From CAYQZD01 sp964421875 (GTDB lineage: Bacteria > Electryoneota > Tariuqbacteria > Tariuqbacterales > Tariuqbacteraceae), in assembly GCA_964421875.1 (NCBI GenBank), contig CAYQZD010000048.1:1-25639 (forward strand): DNA of 25,639 nucleotides. Direction: 5' to 3'. The position numbers and the translations under genes were made by a program. Position 1 is the stretch's first letter. Every line of letters starts with the position of its first letter. The notes under the pieces were generated by a model that did not search any database, was not told the origin of the DNA, and saw only the letters and a list, made by a program, of their open reading frames with translations. Shown piece by piece: positions 1 to 8,570 of this stretch.

Positions 1-197
1 AACAATAAATCCTAATCAATTGTCTTTATTAGACTAAAAGTTGGGACAGTAGTGAAGCTGTAGTATTAAAGAAGGATTATATCTTCCGCTGTGCGGCGGA
101 TTGACAGAATGACGATTATTATTATCGTCATAGATTTAATGCCACCAAAAAACGAGTTGAAATTCATGGGGCGCCAGCCTCCTGAAAGTCGAATAAT
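1..197. other. Intergenic leader with small hairpins, no gene
   Basis: No coding region is supported here. Two small inverted repeats are visible: CCGC/GCGG near 87-97, and an 8-bp stem ATGACGAT (109-116) pairing with ATCGTCAT (124-131) across a 7-nt loop. The stretch around 72-112 resembles a worn copy of the repeat family (called C here) found at 9796 and 19170. A TTGACA at 101-106 has no -10 box at suitable spacing, so I do not call a promoter. Confidence 0.5.
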
Positions 198-1349
198 ATG
201 ATAGAAATACTTTTATCCTCGATTCTAATATTTTTAACTGGATTATACTGTTGGTTTACTATTTGGATATTTCGGGGTTTGGGTAAACTGAAACGGGTTG
301 ATGCACTCTCCGATAGAGAGCTTCCATTGGTATCAGTGATTGTGCCGGCGCGGAATGAAGACCACAACCTGGAGGAAACCCTGACCTCCCTCGCCTCCCA
401 GGATTATCCTGCGGAGAAGTATCAGGTTGTGATGGTCAACGACCGCTCCGGCGACGCCACTCCGCAGATAATGGAGGGATTTACCCGGCAGTACAGAAAT
501 TTTGTTCAGGTGGACATCGACTCGCAGCCCTTTGGTGTGTCTCCCAAGAAAAATGCCATAGAATGGGGAATAGCCGCCTCCAGCGGGGAAATTATCTTCA
601 CCACCGACGCAGACTGCATCCATTCGCCCCGCTGGCTGCGGACTATGGCTTCATATTACCGTCCTAAAGTGGGATTGGTGGCGGGATTGACCATCTTCCA
701 CCCCGACAACGAAACCCTGGCGCACCGCCTTCATTCGCTCGATTTTCTCTCCTACGCTTTTGTCGGCGGAGGAGCCATCGGGAATGGCAGCGCCAACACC
801 TGCACCGGAGCGAATTTCTCCTTTCGCTTGAAAGCCTTTCACCAGCTTGGAGGTTACGCCGAAGCCGCGAAAATGGTCTCCGGGGACGACGAGTTCTTCC
901 TGCAAGAATTGGTGAAAAGCAAAAAGTGGAAAGCGGTCTATGCGCTGGGACCCCAATCCATAGTGCGCTCGCTCCCCCCGGAAACATTCAAGGGCCTCGT
1001 CAACCAACGCCTCCGCTGGGGCTCAAAGGGAACGCATTACCCTAAACGGGTGCGGCGTGTCGCAGCCGGATTGTTCCTTTTTCTACTGGGGCTCACACTC
1101 TGGCCCGCGCTGGTATGGGGGAATGTTCTCCCATTGGGGGTGTTTTTATTTTGCGCTGCCCTCAAGTTTGTGATGGATTTCATGGTGATGCGGCGGGGCT
1201 GCAGGATTTACGGATTCAGGTTTCCCTACGTCACCTTCATCGCTCTTTCGCTGATTCACCCCGCGCTCTTGACGCTTTCAGCAATCGGGGGGCATTTGCT
1301 CCCTTTCACCTGGAAAGGGGAGCGATTCCGGTCGAAAGTAAAGGTGTAA
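198..1349 (+). CDS. Membrane-anchored family 2 glycosyltransferase
   Basis: Probable processive or lipid-directed GT2 enzyme that transfers a sugar from a nucleotide sugar at the cytoplasmic face of the inner membrane. A transmembrane segment covers about residues 4-26. The GT-A fold opens with VSVIVPARNE (45-54). The metal-binding DAD is at 137-139, an acidic GDDE at 229-232, and the acceptor-site QxxRW signature at 270-274. Three or so hydrophobic helices follow (about 288-370), as in BcsA/NodC/hopanoid-type GT2 proteins. The 383-residue length is normal for this class. The ATG start has only a weak purine stretch upstream. It leads a four-gene cluster with a second GT2, a radical SAM enzyme and a PHP hydrolase, so it probably builds a glycolipid or polysaccharide. 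The donor and acceptor cannot be read from sequence. Confidence 0.88.
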   Translation: MIEILLSSILIFLTGLYCWFTIWIFRGLGKLKRVDALSDRELPLVSVIVPARNEDHNLEETLTSLASQDYPAEKYQVVMVNDRSGDATPQIMEGFTRQYRNFVQVDIDSQPFGVSPKKNAIEWGIAASSGEIIFTTDADCIHSPRWLRTMASYYRPKVGLVAGLTIFHPDNETLAHRLHSLDFLSYAFVGGGAIGNGSANTCTGANFSFRLKAFHQLGGYAEAAKMVSGDDEFFLQELVKSKKWKAVYALGPQSIVRSLPPETFKGLVNQRLRWGSKGTHYPKRVRRVAAGLFLFLLGLTLWPALVWGNVLPLGVFLFCAALKFVMDFMVMRRGCRIYGFRFPYVTFIALSLIHPALLTLSAIGGHLLPFTWKGERFRSKVKV

Positions 1350-1392
1350 ACAGCAGAATAAGTCTGAGAATATCCGTTAGTTCGAGTGTCCA

Positions 1393-2457
1393 ATGGCGGT
1401 TTTGGTACTGATTATCATCCTCGCTTACGTTATCCTGGCGTTTATTATCGCCGCAGGAATAAAGGAAGAATGGCTGACTCCCTGCGACGAATACAAGGTA
1501 AGCCTCATTATCCCGGCGCGGAATGAAGCTAAAGACCTCCCCCGCAGTCTGGCGGCGATTGAAAAACTGGATTATCCCGCCGGCAAGCTGGAGGTGATAT
1601 TAGTCAATCACGCGTCGTCCGACAGCACTCTGAAACTGATGCTAACTTTCCAGGAAGAATCTCAATTCGAGGTTATAGTAGTCAATCTCAAAGAAAGTTT
1701 AGATGGTAATAGCTATAAATCTCAGGCTCTTACCGCTGGAGTCGCAGCGTCGTCGGGTGAAGTCCTGGCTTTCACCGACGCAGAATGCGATTTCCAGCCG
1801 GGCTGGCTCAAAGCAATGGCGGGGCGTCTAAAATCAGGATTCGATATGGCGGGGGGAGCCGTGCTTATCGAGGGCGACAACGTCACCGCTCGATTGCAGT
1901 GGATGGATTGGCTCTACCTCTGTTCGGTGGGCGCGGGATTCGCAGGATTGGGAAATCCGCAGTCGTTATTCGGTAAAAATATGCTGCTTACCAGAAAGCT
2001 TTACGACCGCGCCGGGGGCTTTGCGCAAGGCGGAGTCTGGACCGAAGACCTGGAGCTGGTGAGGCGCTGCGCCGGAAAAGGAAAAATCGACTACACCCTG
2101 GCGCCGGAATGCGCGGTGAAGAGCCTGCCCGAGGAAAGTATAACGGGCTTCTTCCGCCAGCGTTTGCGATGGCTCAAGGGGGCGGGCAATGTAGGGGTAT
2201 CGGGGATTGCGGTCCTATGCGTGGCGCTGGCAGCCGATATTTTACTGATATACGGATTTTTTACCGGTGCGGGAACTTTCATCCTAATGCTGGCGGCTCG
2301 AATGTTCGGCGACGCCTTAATCCTGAAGCGGGCGGTCGCCGCTTACGGCGGCTCAAAACGCTGGTATTACCTGCCGCTCTATGTCCTCTTCAGCGCGATT
2401 TATCACTTGTGCCTGGTGGCTGCCGCGCCTTTTGCTAAAAATCTGCGGTGGAGGTAG
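1393..2457 (+). CDS. Second membrane GT2 glycosyltransferase (tandem paralogue)
   Basis: A GT2 enzyme of 354 residues, organised like its upstream neighbour: N-terminal membrane helix (about 2-22), VSLIIPARNE (36-45), catalytic ED at 218-219, QRLRW at 256-260 and C-terminal hydrophobic helices (about 265-345). Tandem arrangement and shared architecture suggest an old duplication, with the two enzymes adding successive sugars. Two motifs deviate: the usual DxD reads FTDAEC (DAE at 129-131), and the usual V-D-D/N-x-S strand end reads VNHASSD (71-77). These may reflect a different donor or altered metal binding rather than inactivity, because the ED and QxxRW motifs are intact. It begins 43 nt after the previous stop and its stop lies next to the GTG of the radical SAM gene, so co-transcription is likely. 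Confidence 0.86.
   Translation: MAVLVLIIILAYVILAFIIAAGIKEEWLTPCDEYKVSLIIPARNEAKDLPRSLAAIEKLDYPAGKLEVILVNHASSDSTLKLMLTFQEESQFEVIVVNLKESLDGNSYKSQALTAGVAASSGEVLAFTDAECDFQPGWLKAMAGRLKSGFDMAGGAVLIEGDNVTARLQWMDWLYLCSVGAGFAGLGNPQSLFGKNMLLTRKLYDRAGGFAQGGVWTEDLELVRRCAGKGKIDYTLAPECAVKSLPEESITGFFRQRLRWLKGAGNVGVSGIAVLCVALAADILLIYGFFTGAGTFILMLAARMFGDALILKRAVAAYGGSKRWYYLPLYVLFSAIYHLCLVAAAPFAKNLRWR
2450..2454 (+). promoter_or_regulatory. Shine-Dalgarno GGAGG deciding a GTG start
   Basis: GGAGG lies 4 nt before the GTG at 2459, within the last codons of the upstream glycosyltransferase gene. It supports the shorter radical SAM protein and translational coupling. Confidence 0.6.
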
Positions 2458-2458
2458 G

Positions 2459-3409
2459 GTGCGCAGCAAACCGGTACTATGCTTTTACTATGTCACCTAC
2501 CGCTGCAACGCCAAATGCGAGTTTTGCGACATCCCGGCTCGCGGAGGACCGATGGCTGACACGGGGCGGGTCTTCTCCCACCTGGAACAATTAGCGGAAC
2601 TGGGAATAAGGTACATCGATTTCACCGGCGGCGAGCCGCTGCTGCATCCCGACCTCAATCTAATGCTGGAATGGGCGGGGAATCTGGGAATGCACACCAC
2701 AGTCACCACCAACTGCCTGCTCTATCCCAAACGGGCGGAAGAACTCAAAGGGCTGGTCGATTTTCTGCACTTTTCACTGGATTCCCCTGAACGGGAATCG
2801 CACGACGCCATCCGCGGAGTTCCCTGCTATGACCGGGTTATTGAAAGCCTGAAAATAGCGGGGGCTTTGGGGGAACGCCCCGACATTCTGATGACGATCA
2901 CCAGGGACAACATAGACCAGATTGAACCTCTGCTGGAAATTGCCGCCCGGCACAAGCTGATGCTGGTGCTGAATCCCGTATTCGACTACTTCAGCGACAG
3001 CGCCCCCGACCGGGCTTTAGCGGGAAAACTGAGGGAAATCCCGCCCCGAAAGTATCTATACAACAACACAGCCTTCCTGGATATGATTCTGGAAGGGGGA
3101 AACCTTCCCGACAACCCCCGCTGCCGCGCCGTCTCCGCTACAGTAGTGATTTCCCCTGACGGTAAAATGTTACTCCCCTGTTATCACCACGCCAACAGCA
3201 GTGTGGATTTAGCCGAAGGACTGCGGGCGGCGCGCAGTTCCTTCGCTTTCAAGAAAGCCCTGCGCAGCCAGGGCAGATACGACTTCTGCCGAGGCTGCAC
3301 CATCAATTGTTATTTCGACCCGTCGTTTCTATACTCCTTAGACAAGTTTTTTATCAGAAGTTTAGCGGCAAAAGTAAAATATGCTTACGACAAGTTTCTC
3401 ACCGGCTGA
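2459..3409 (+). CDS. Radical SAM protein with C-terminal cysteine-rich (SPASM/twitch-like) region
   Basis: A predicted 316-residue radical SAM enzyme that would bind a 4Fe-4S cluster and cleave S-adenosylmethionine. The CxxxCxxC motif is at residues 16, 20 and 23 (YRCNAKCEFC). FTGGEPLLHPDL is the typical SAM-contacting GGEP strand. Near the C-terminus further cysteines occur (PRCRAV, LLPCYHH, FCRGCTINC), resembling SPASM or twitch auxiliary-cluster regions. I place the start at the GTG at 2459, not at an upstream ATG at 2381 that would lie inside the previous gene: GGAGG at 2450-2454 sits just before the GTG, and the protein then starts directly at the barrel. The gene overlaps the following PHP gene by 29 nt. 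The substrate is unknown; a sugar, lipid or peptide modification linked to the two glycosyltransferases is plausible. Confidence 0.85.
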   Translation: MRSKPVLCFYYVTYRCNAKCEFCDIPARGGPMADTGRVFSHLEQLAELGIRYIDFTGGEPLLHPDLNLMLEWAGNLGMHTTVTTNCLLYPKRAEELKGLVDFLHFSLDSPERESHDAIRGVPCYDRVIESLKIAGALGERPDILMTITRDNIDQIEPLLEIAARHKLMLVLNPVFDYFSDSAPDRALAGKLREIPPRKYLYNNTAFLDMILEGGNLPDNPRCRAVSATVVISPDGKMLLPCYHHANSSVDLAEGLRAARSSFAFKKALRSQGRYDFCRGCTINCYFDPSFLYSLDKFFIRSLAAKVKYAYDKFLTG

Positions 3410-4943
3410 TTGCCTGCTCGCACTCTACCCCGAAATTCATTACCGCTTCCGATATTTCAAGTTCAACCGCTATTTCCGGCGGGAGCCTGAAATATTAGTC
3501 GATATTCCCCGGCGGATTGAAGGCAGTCAAAAAGCGCCCCTCCTGCTTCTGGTAAAAGACGCCCACCAATATCCCATAAAATTCACCCGTCCACTGAAAG
3601 TCACCATAGAAGGGGACGCCTCCTGGGAGGAAGAACTCTATCTCTCCTCGGACACCGTGGAAACTCCATGGTGGTGGCGAAGTTTCGATTTGAAAATGCC
3701 GCCGGGAGATTATCGCATATGGGTGGAAATCACCTACCGAACCGGAAGAAGCACAAAACGGGCGCTGAACCACAACTTCAGGGGACTCACCCCCACTCCA
3801 TTCCTGGTCAAGCGGTCTGCAGAGCCTCTGCCCCGCCCCCCGGGATATCTCCTGGGAGATGTTCACTGCCACTCAATCTACACCGCAGACCAAGTGGAAT
3901 TCGGCGCTCCATTGCACTCATTAGCCAAAGCCGCCAGAGCCTCAGGCCTCGATTTCGCCTGTGTGGCCGACCATAGTTACGATCTGGACGATATGCCGGA
4001 GGATTACCTTACTAACGACCCGCAACTCAGGAAGTGGAAAGATTTCCTAAAAAGAGTGGAAAAAATCAACTCCGACGACGATGACACATTAGCCAAACTC
4101 ATCGCCGGGCAGGAAGCCACTGTAGTTAACGGCGAGGGGCGCAACGTCCATATGCTGTTGTTCGGCGGGGACAAGCTCTTCAGCGGCGGCGGGGACTCCG
4201 CCGAAAAATGGTTCAAGACCGATTCGGAACTATCCGTCAGCGGGATTTTATCAAGCCTGGATAGCAAAACTGTCGCAGGAGCGGCGCACCCCTGGGAACC
4301 GATCCGTTTCCTGCAAAAGACTCTACTCCGGAGGGGTATGTGGAATTACGGGGACTTTGCAGAGGGAATTTCCGGCGCGCAAATCGCCAATGGGGAAGAT
4401 TTCCCGACATCGCTGCGGAGGGGGATTCCCCGATGGATAGAGCTTCTGAAACAGGGGAAACGTATCGGCTTGTGGGCGGGGAACGACTCCCATGGAAACT
4501 TTAACATCTTCCGGCAGGTCAAACTACCGATGTGGAGCCTGTGGGAGCGTGAGGCGCATATTTTGGGAATGCAGAAAACCGGAGTTTACGCGCCAAAAGG
4601 CGCTGAAGATATATTGCAGGGACTTCGCCGGGGCGGAACTTACATCACCGATGGGCCGGGTATCGAATTGCGAGTGGAGGATTGCAGGATGGGAGAAACT
4701 GCGCCAGCCGGTTCCGGCAGGGTGGAAATCGACGCCTGCGCTTCCCAAGAATTCGGGCGGCTGAAGAACATATCGCTGTTTATTGGCAGCGGCGGGAGGC
4801 TGATAGAGAAACGATTTGACCTGCCCGCATCGCTAACGGTAAAAATAGAGAGAGAGTTCGATTTACTCCCCGGTTTTGTCTATGCGGCGGCGGAGACAAC
4901 CGCCGGACAACGCTGCGTATCCAGCGCAGTTTACATCGAGTAG
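3381..4943 (+). CDS. PHP-domain metallohydrolase, CehA/McbA-like
   Basis: A 520-residue protein with an N-terminal beta-rich region (about 1-150) and a PHP-type metal-dependent hydrolase domain. Metal-ligand motifs are visible in order: GDVHCHS (159-165), VADHSYD, the AAHPWEP segment and GNDSHG. The pattern matches CehA/McbA-like PHP proteins, a family including a carbaryl hydrolase and many uncharacterised phosphoesterase-like members. No signal peptide is evident, so it is probably cytoplasmic. The ATG at 3381 overlaps the radical SAM gene by 29 nt and lacks a clear Shine-Dalgarno, which suggests translational coupling. Its place at the end of the glycosyltransferase/radical SAM cluster suggests hydrolysis of an ester or phosphoester intermediate in the same pathway, but the substrate is unknown. 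Confidence 0.8.
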   Translation: MLTTSFSPADCLLALYPEIHYRFRYFKFNRYFRREPEILVDIPRRIEGSQKAPLLLLVKDAHQYPIKFTRPLKVTIEGDASWEEELYLSSDTVETPWWWRSFDLKMPPGDYRIWVEITYRTGRSTKRALNHNFRGLTPTPFLVKRSAEPLPRPPGYLLGDVHCHSIYTADQVEFGAPLHSLAKAARASGLDFACVADHSYDLDDMPEDYLTNDPQLRKWKDFLKRVEKINSDDDDTLAKLIAGQEATVVNGEGRNVHMLLFGGDKLFSGGGDSAEKWFKTDSELSVSGILSSLDSKTVAGAAHPWEPIRFLQKTLLRRGMWNYGDFAEGISGAQIANGEDFPTSLRRGIPRWIELLKQGKRIGLWAGNDSHGNFNIFRQVKLPMWSLWEREAHILGMQKTGVYAPKGAEDILQGLRRGGTYITDGPGIELRVEDCRMGETAPAGSGRVEIDACASQEFGRLKNISLFIGSGGRLIEKRFDLPASLTVKIEREFDLLPGFVYAAAETTAGQRCVSSAVYIE

Positions 4944-4996
4944 TTTTCGATTTCCAGCAAGGCGGATGCGGTCGATTAGCCGCCGACTTTTAATTA

Positions 4997-5650
4997 CTAC
5001 CTGATGGGAACCTTGGTTACAATTTTATCCCGCACTATCCAGGCGTCCCGGTATCCCAGAGCCACCGCAAACTGGCGGAGTTCCTGAGCTATTTTGCGGG
5101 TCTCGCAATTTCCCACTCGAACTTTGTACATCGGCGGGTCATATATCAGGTAAACCCCTTCCTTGAACTTTGCCTCGGCTTCCCGCTGAGCTTTGCGCGC
5201 CTGATGGTCCACCGTAGAGGCGAGGATTTGAACCCTCCAACCGGGGCTCTCCTTCTCCTCCCACCGCTTAATATCCTTCTGGAATTTTTCGGGGATGGGC
5301 TGTTTTTCCTCTACCGTCGTCTCAGGGGGCTTGGTCATCGGAGCAGGCTCTGCGGCTTCGACCGGAACCACCTTAGTCCCGGCAGTGTCGGTTTGGGTCT
5401 CCTGAAGCGCTCCTTCAGCCTCAACCGGGGCTGGAGTCTCAGAAGGGAAGACTCCGTCATCGCCCAGTTTTGTGGGGTCAAAAAAGGCGGAGTCGGGAGC
5501 GGTCTCTCCGGCGGCTTGACCTGACTTCGCGGAAGCGTCAGGTTTACCGGCATCCTTCCGGCTGGAAGCGCATCCGGCGAGTAGCAGGGCGGCCGCAATA
5601 AAAGCGGCGTAAAGCCCGATTATCCGATAATTTTTATGCAATTTTTTCAC
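4997..5650 (-). CDS. SPOR-domain lipoprotein
   Basis: A 217-residue predicted lipoprotein. The signal sequence ends in the lipobox LAGC with Cys27 as the lipidated residue. A low-complexity Pro/Ala/Glu-rich linker covers about 30-135. A C-terminal SPOR domain (about 138-215, starting GWRVQILAS and including YKVRVGN) would bind denuded glycan strands of septal peptidoglycan. Residues after the lipobox are Ala-Ser, not Asp, so an outer-membrane location is plausible by the E. coli rule, which may not apply here. Typical relatives act in division or cell-wall remodelling. It is convergent with the PHP gene, 53 nt apart. A weak hairpin with stem GGCGG/CCGCC (4961-4984) lies between them. It is probably a single-gene unit. 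Confidence 0.85.
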   Translation of the reverse strand: MKKLHKNYRIIGLYAAFIAAALLLAGCASSRKDAGKPDASAKSGQAAGETAPDSAFFDPTKLGDDGVFPSETPAPVEAEGALQETQTDTAGTKVVPVEAAEPAPMTKPPETTVEEKQPIPEKFQKDIKRWEEKESPGWRVQILASTVDHQARKAQREAEAKFKEGVYLIYDPPMYKVRVGNCETRKIAQELRQFAVALGYRDAWIVRDKIVTKVPIR

Positions 5651-5970
5651 CGGTATAAATTTATGTTTGAAAGAAATTATTACGATTCAATGGTTTGAAG
5701 TTAATGGGTCATTCTGGCTGCGAAGCAAACCAGAATCTTTCTTTGCCGGTAGGATTCCGGCTATCAATCTGTCCGAAAACGCTCGTTTTCGAGTTATGTC
5801 ATTTTGAAGGAAGTGAAGAATCTCTTGTTTATAAATAACTTACATAAATGCAGCTGCTTCGCTCATCATGACATACTGTCGGAAAAGCTGAACGCCGGAA
5901 TGACCATTCTACTTATAGTTTCAACTGGCTACAATCTTACATCAGTATATAACGCAATTTCCCCTAAAAA
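5651..5970. repeat. Gene-free 320-nt region made of palindromic repeat debris
   Basis: No convincing gene. Visible elements are an imperfect hairpin ATTCTGG...CCAGAAT (about 5711-5736), a strong stem CGAAAACG/CGTTTTCG (5774-5791), and fragments such as GCCGGAATGACCATTCT near 5892. These look like worn pieces of the same class of intergenic repeats seen elsewhere in the window. A possible plus-strand reading frame running from 5804 into batE is carried by this debris and by the antisense of batE, and is not a gene. Confidence 0.5.
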
Positions 5971-6729
5971 TCAAATCTCAGCGAATGAATCCATAGAAGC
6001 CCACCCCTTTTTACCGTCGGGAAGCGAGATTTCCGCCCAGGGCGGCAGATTCTGTTCAACCCGGATTGTAGTCCCCTCATGCAGGGAAAACAGCGCTTTG
6101 GCGCCCTGGTCCGGGGCTGAGAGAATTTCCACTTTCTCCTGAATGATAACCGCCTGGCGCAGGTGAACCGCCCGCCACATATTCAATTCGAAGAACAACG
6201 CGGAAAATAGAAACACAAAGAGCGGAGGCAGCGCCGCGTAAAACACCGCCTTCTTTAAAATGCCGCGCCCCAGGAAATAATAGACAGCAAATAACGCCAG
6301 GGTCAACAGAAAAACTGTCAAGGTCAAGACCGCCCATTCGTCAGGGGAGAGGTAATCCCGGACCCGGTCGAACGCTTTCCACAGCGCCAACCGGGGGACC
6401 TCGATTTTATCCGCTACCCGCATCCGCGCCAATTGAAGGTTTGCCTCCAGGTCGCGGTCGCGGGGGAGGAACCTCCGCGCTTTCTCATAATGGAGGATTG
6501 CCTTTCCCAGTTCGCCGCACTTGAAAAAGGCGTTGCCCAAATTATAATGGAGCGCGCCGCTCTCGAACCCGGCTTCAAGTATGCTTTGATATATCCGAAC
6601 CGCTTCCTCGAAATTTTCTGCCCGATAGAGGCGGTTGGCTACTTCAAAATCGGAATCGGGCGCGGGAGACGCCGGGGAAACCGACGTCAACAGCAGTACA
6701 ATCGCTAATATACTGACTATCCTGTCCAT
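5971..6729 (-). CDS. batE: BatE: TPR and SH3-like protein of the Bat operon
   Basis: A 252-residue exported membrane protein. A signal peptide (about 1-22) is followed by TPR units (about 27-110; FEVANRLYRAENFEEAVRIYQ, then LHYNLGNAFFKCGELGKAILHYEKA), two hydrophobic helices (about 133-180) and a bacterial SH3-like domain (about 190-252) with the GxxGWASxxS-type ending. This order matches BatE of Bacteroidetes and related bacteria. Bat proteins are linked to aerotolerance, stress survival and envelope integrity, but their molecular job is poorly defined. It overlaps the end of batD by 13 nt and is the last gene of the operon. Confidence 0.85.
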   Translation of the reverse strand: MDRIVSILAIVLLLTSVSPASPAPDSDFEVANRLYRAENFEEAVRIYQSILEAGFESGALHYNLGNAFFKCGELGKAILHYEKARRFLPRDRDLEANLQLARMRVADKIEVPRLALWKAFDRVRDYLSPDEWAVLTLTVFLLTLALFAVYYFLGRGILKKAVFYAALPPLFVFLFSALFFELNMWRAVHLRQAVIIQEKVEILSAPDQGAKALFSLHEGTTIRVEQNLPPWAEISLPDGKKGWASMDSFAEI

Positions 6730-8570
6730 TCGGCTTCCATTACATTCAGAAGATTCTTCGCTCTCCCCGCCAGTCGTTCCCTCGAACCCGCTTCAGAACT
6801 GGGCGCAAAACGCCCTATGTCGGACTCGGCGATAATGTTTTGCAGGCTTTCCCAGGTCAACGGTTTGATTCCCTTCGCCAGTAGTTCATCCTTGACTTCC
6901 TCCAGCACCAATCCAGCGGGGGAAATCCCCATCTTATCAGCGATGAATCCTTTCAGAGTTTCGGCGATTTCGCGGTAGAATTCTTCGGTATCGGCGGGCG
7001 AGCTGATTTTTTGAGCCTTGTCCAGGCGGATTCTTGCGCTGCGAAATGCGTTTCTGGCTCTGACACGCGCCGGATTCCGCTTCAACTGATAAGTCTTCAC
7101 AAATCCTGCGCCGAGGAATATTACCAAAGGCAGGATATATAAAGTATAATAACCGGCGCTGCGGTAAAGCATCGCCCCGGTCGGCTTCAAACGCCCCTCG
7201 GTCTTAATATAGCGGATGTCGCTGCCGTAAAGCCTGACTTCATTGGGGGAGATGGAAATCCCGCCCGGCATTACAATCTCCTTGCCGCGAGTGGCTTCAA
7301 CCACAAATTCGGGGCTTTTCAGGGTGATATAGCGCTTTTTACCGGGATCGTAATAACTGAAGACGATGGGGGCTATTTTATGATTTCCCGGAAAACGGGG
7401 CACCAGCAGGTATTTGAAAGTCTTGCCGCCCGTGATGTATCCGCCGGACTTATTTACATAATCGCCGGTTTCGGGTCCGTACCTTTCGAAATCCGGGGGG
7501 ATGCTGAGATTGGGGGGCGGCACCATCTTGATATTTCCCCGCCCCTGAATCTTCACCGTGAGCGTAACCGGGTCATTGGTCTGAACCGAATCTTTATCCA
7601 GCGCGGCTTCCAGACTGAAACTCCCCACCGCGCCCGAATAGTCCGCAGGCTTTTCCTTTTCGGGGAAGGGGCGGATGTTGAATTTCAAAGGCTGGGACTG
7701 CACATAGCGGGGAACGGTGTAAATATTGCCGAAGAAGGGGTCGTCGAAAAAGCTGTCGAAGGGGTCGCGGAAACGGGAGCGGCGCTGCTGCTTGACCTGG
7801 CACTGCACCTCCAAAGGTCCCACCTCCATTTTCCCGGGGCGGGTGGGGAAAAGGGCGATTTTACGGATGGTCGCCATCTGATACCGGCGGCCCTTTACAA
7901 CCTCGGTGGAAACCAGCGGTTGGCGCGGCAGTTCGAACTCCTCGGTCCAAAATCCGGTGGTCTGAGGAATCTTTGTAGTCTCGTAAGAGCCAATGTTCAC
8001 CCTGAAATAAAGCTTATATTCCACGATGACGGCGTCGTTCTGCACCAAGGTGGTTTTGTTGGGGACGGCTCGCAGGAACAGTTCTTCAGGCTCTGCGGAG
8101 GGAATCTGCTGAGGAGCGGCCGGCTGGGATGGCTGCGGGGACGACTGTTTAGGGGCGGAAGAGCTGTAAACGGTAATTTTAATCGGCTCCGTCCGGAAGG
8201 TTTCCCGTTTATACTGGATTTTAGCGGCGCCGATGGTGAAATCGCCCGCTTTGCGGGGCTGGAGGGTGTAGGACCAGGATTTGGAAGCGGAGATTCTGCC
8301 GTTGATGAATTGGTAGCTGGAGGATTCGCTGGGTCCGGCGAGGACATAAAAATCGCTGAGGTTGGGCAGTTCCGGTTTGGGTATTTTTCCGATGGGGCCG
8401 GAGATTTCCACGGTGAGGCGGAAATATCCGTTCAAGGGCACGGTGGACTTGTCCACGGTGGCGATGAAGCTGACATCCGCGGCGAAGGCTGCGGCGGCGC
8501 ACATAATCAACAGCGCCGGAATAAAAACGATGAGTCTATAGGATAAGAGTATCCGCATCGTTTCAATCAC
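6717..8570 (-). CDS. batD: BatD: large exported oxygen-tolerance protein
   Basis: A 617-residue protein with a signal peptide (about 1-30), tandem Ig-like beta domains (about 32-135, 165-300, 315-425), a Pro/Gln linker (about 139-160), one transmembrane helix (about 474-491) and a cytoplasmic alpha-helical tail. The Asp/Phe-rich DPFDSFFDDPFFG segment (269-281) is characteristic of BatD. The tail resembles the DUF4381-like domain found in proteins next to vWA/MoxR systems. Most of the protein is predicted periplasmic. It overlaps batC by 4 nt and batE by 13 nt. An uninterrupted 388-codon frame runs on the opposite strand, which I regard as a by-product of codon bias. Confidence 0.9.
   Translation of the reverse strand: MIETMRILLSYRLIVFIPALLIMCAAAAFAADVSFIATVDKSTVPLNGYFRLTVEISGPIGKIPKPELPNLSDFYVLAGPSESSSYQFINGRISASKSWSYTLQPRKAGDFTIGAAKIQYKRETFRTEPIKITVYSSSAPKQSSPQPSQPAAPQQIPSAEPEELFLRAVPNKTTLVQNDAVIVEYKLYFRVNIGSYETTKIPQTTGFWTEEFELPRQPLVSTEVVKGRRYQMATIRKIALFPTRPGKMEVGPLEVQCQVKQQRRSRFRDPFDSFFDDPFFGNIYTVPRYVQSQPLKFNIRPFPEKEKPADYSGAVGSFSLEAALDKDSVQTNDPVTLTVKIQGRGNIKMVPPPNLSIPPDFERYGPETGDYVNKSGGYITGGKTFKYLLVPRFPGNHKIAPIVFSYYDPGKKRYITLKSPEFVVEATRGKEIVMPGGISISPNEVRLYGSDIRYIKTEGRLKPTGAMLYRSAGYYTLYILPLVIFLGAGFVKTYQLKRNPARVRARNAFRSARIRLDKAQKISSPADTEEFYREIAETLKGFIADKMGISPAGLVLEEVKDELLAKGIKPLTWESLQNIIAESDIGRFAPSSEAGSRERLAGRAKNLLNVMEAEWTG

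Noticed and set aside
101..136. Promoter TTGACA upstream of the first glycosyltransferase
   Set aside because: No -10 hexamer at 16-18 nt; the nearest TAGATT is 24 nt away and inside a hairpin context.
2381..2458. N-terminal extension of the radical SAM protein from the ATG at 2381
   Set aside because: It would translate the previous gene out of frame, whereas GGAGG plus GTG at 2459 gives a normal barrel start.
4961..4984. Terminator between the PHP gene and the SPOR gene
   Set aside because: Only a 5-bp stem with a 14-nt loop and a poor T-tract, so I mention it but do not call it.
5804..6142. 112-codon plus-strand frame in the SPOR-BatE gap
   Set aside because: It crosses repeat debris and the antisense of the batE 3' end, and has no recognisable domain.
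7380..8546. 388-codon open frame on the plus strand opposite batD
   Set aside because: Gly/Arg/Phe-rich translation with no recognisable domain, fully antisense to a clear BatD. It arises from codon bias.
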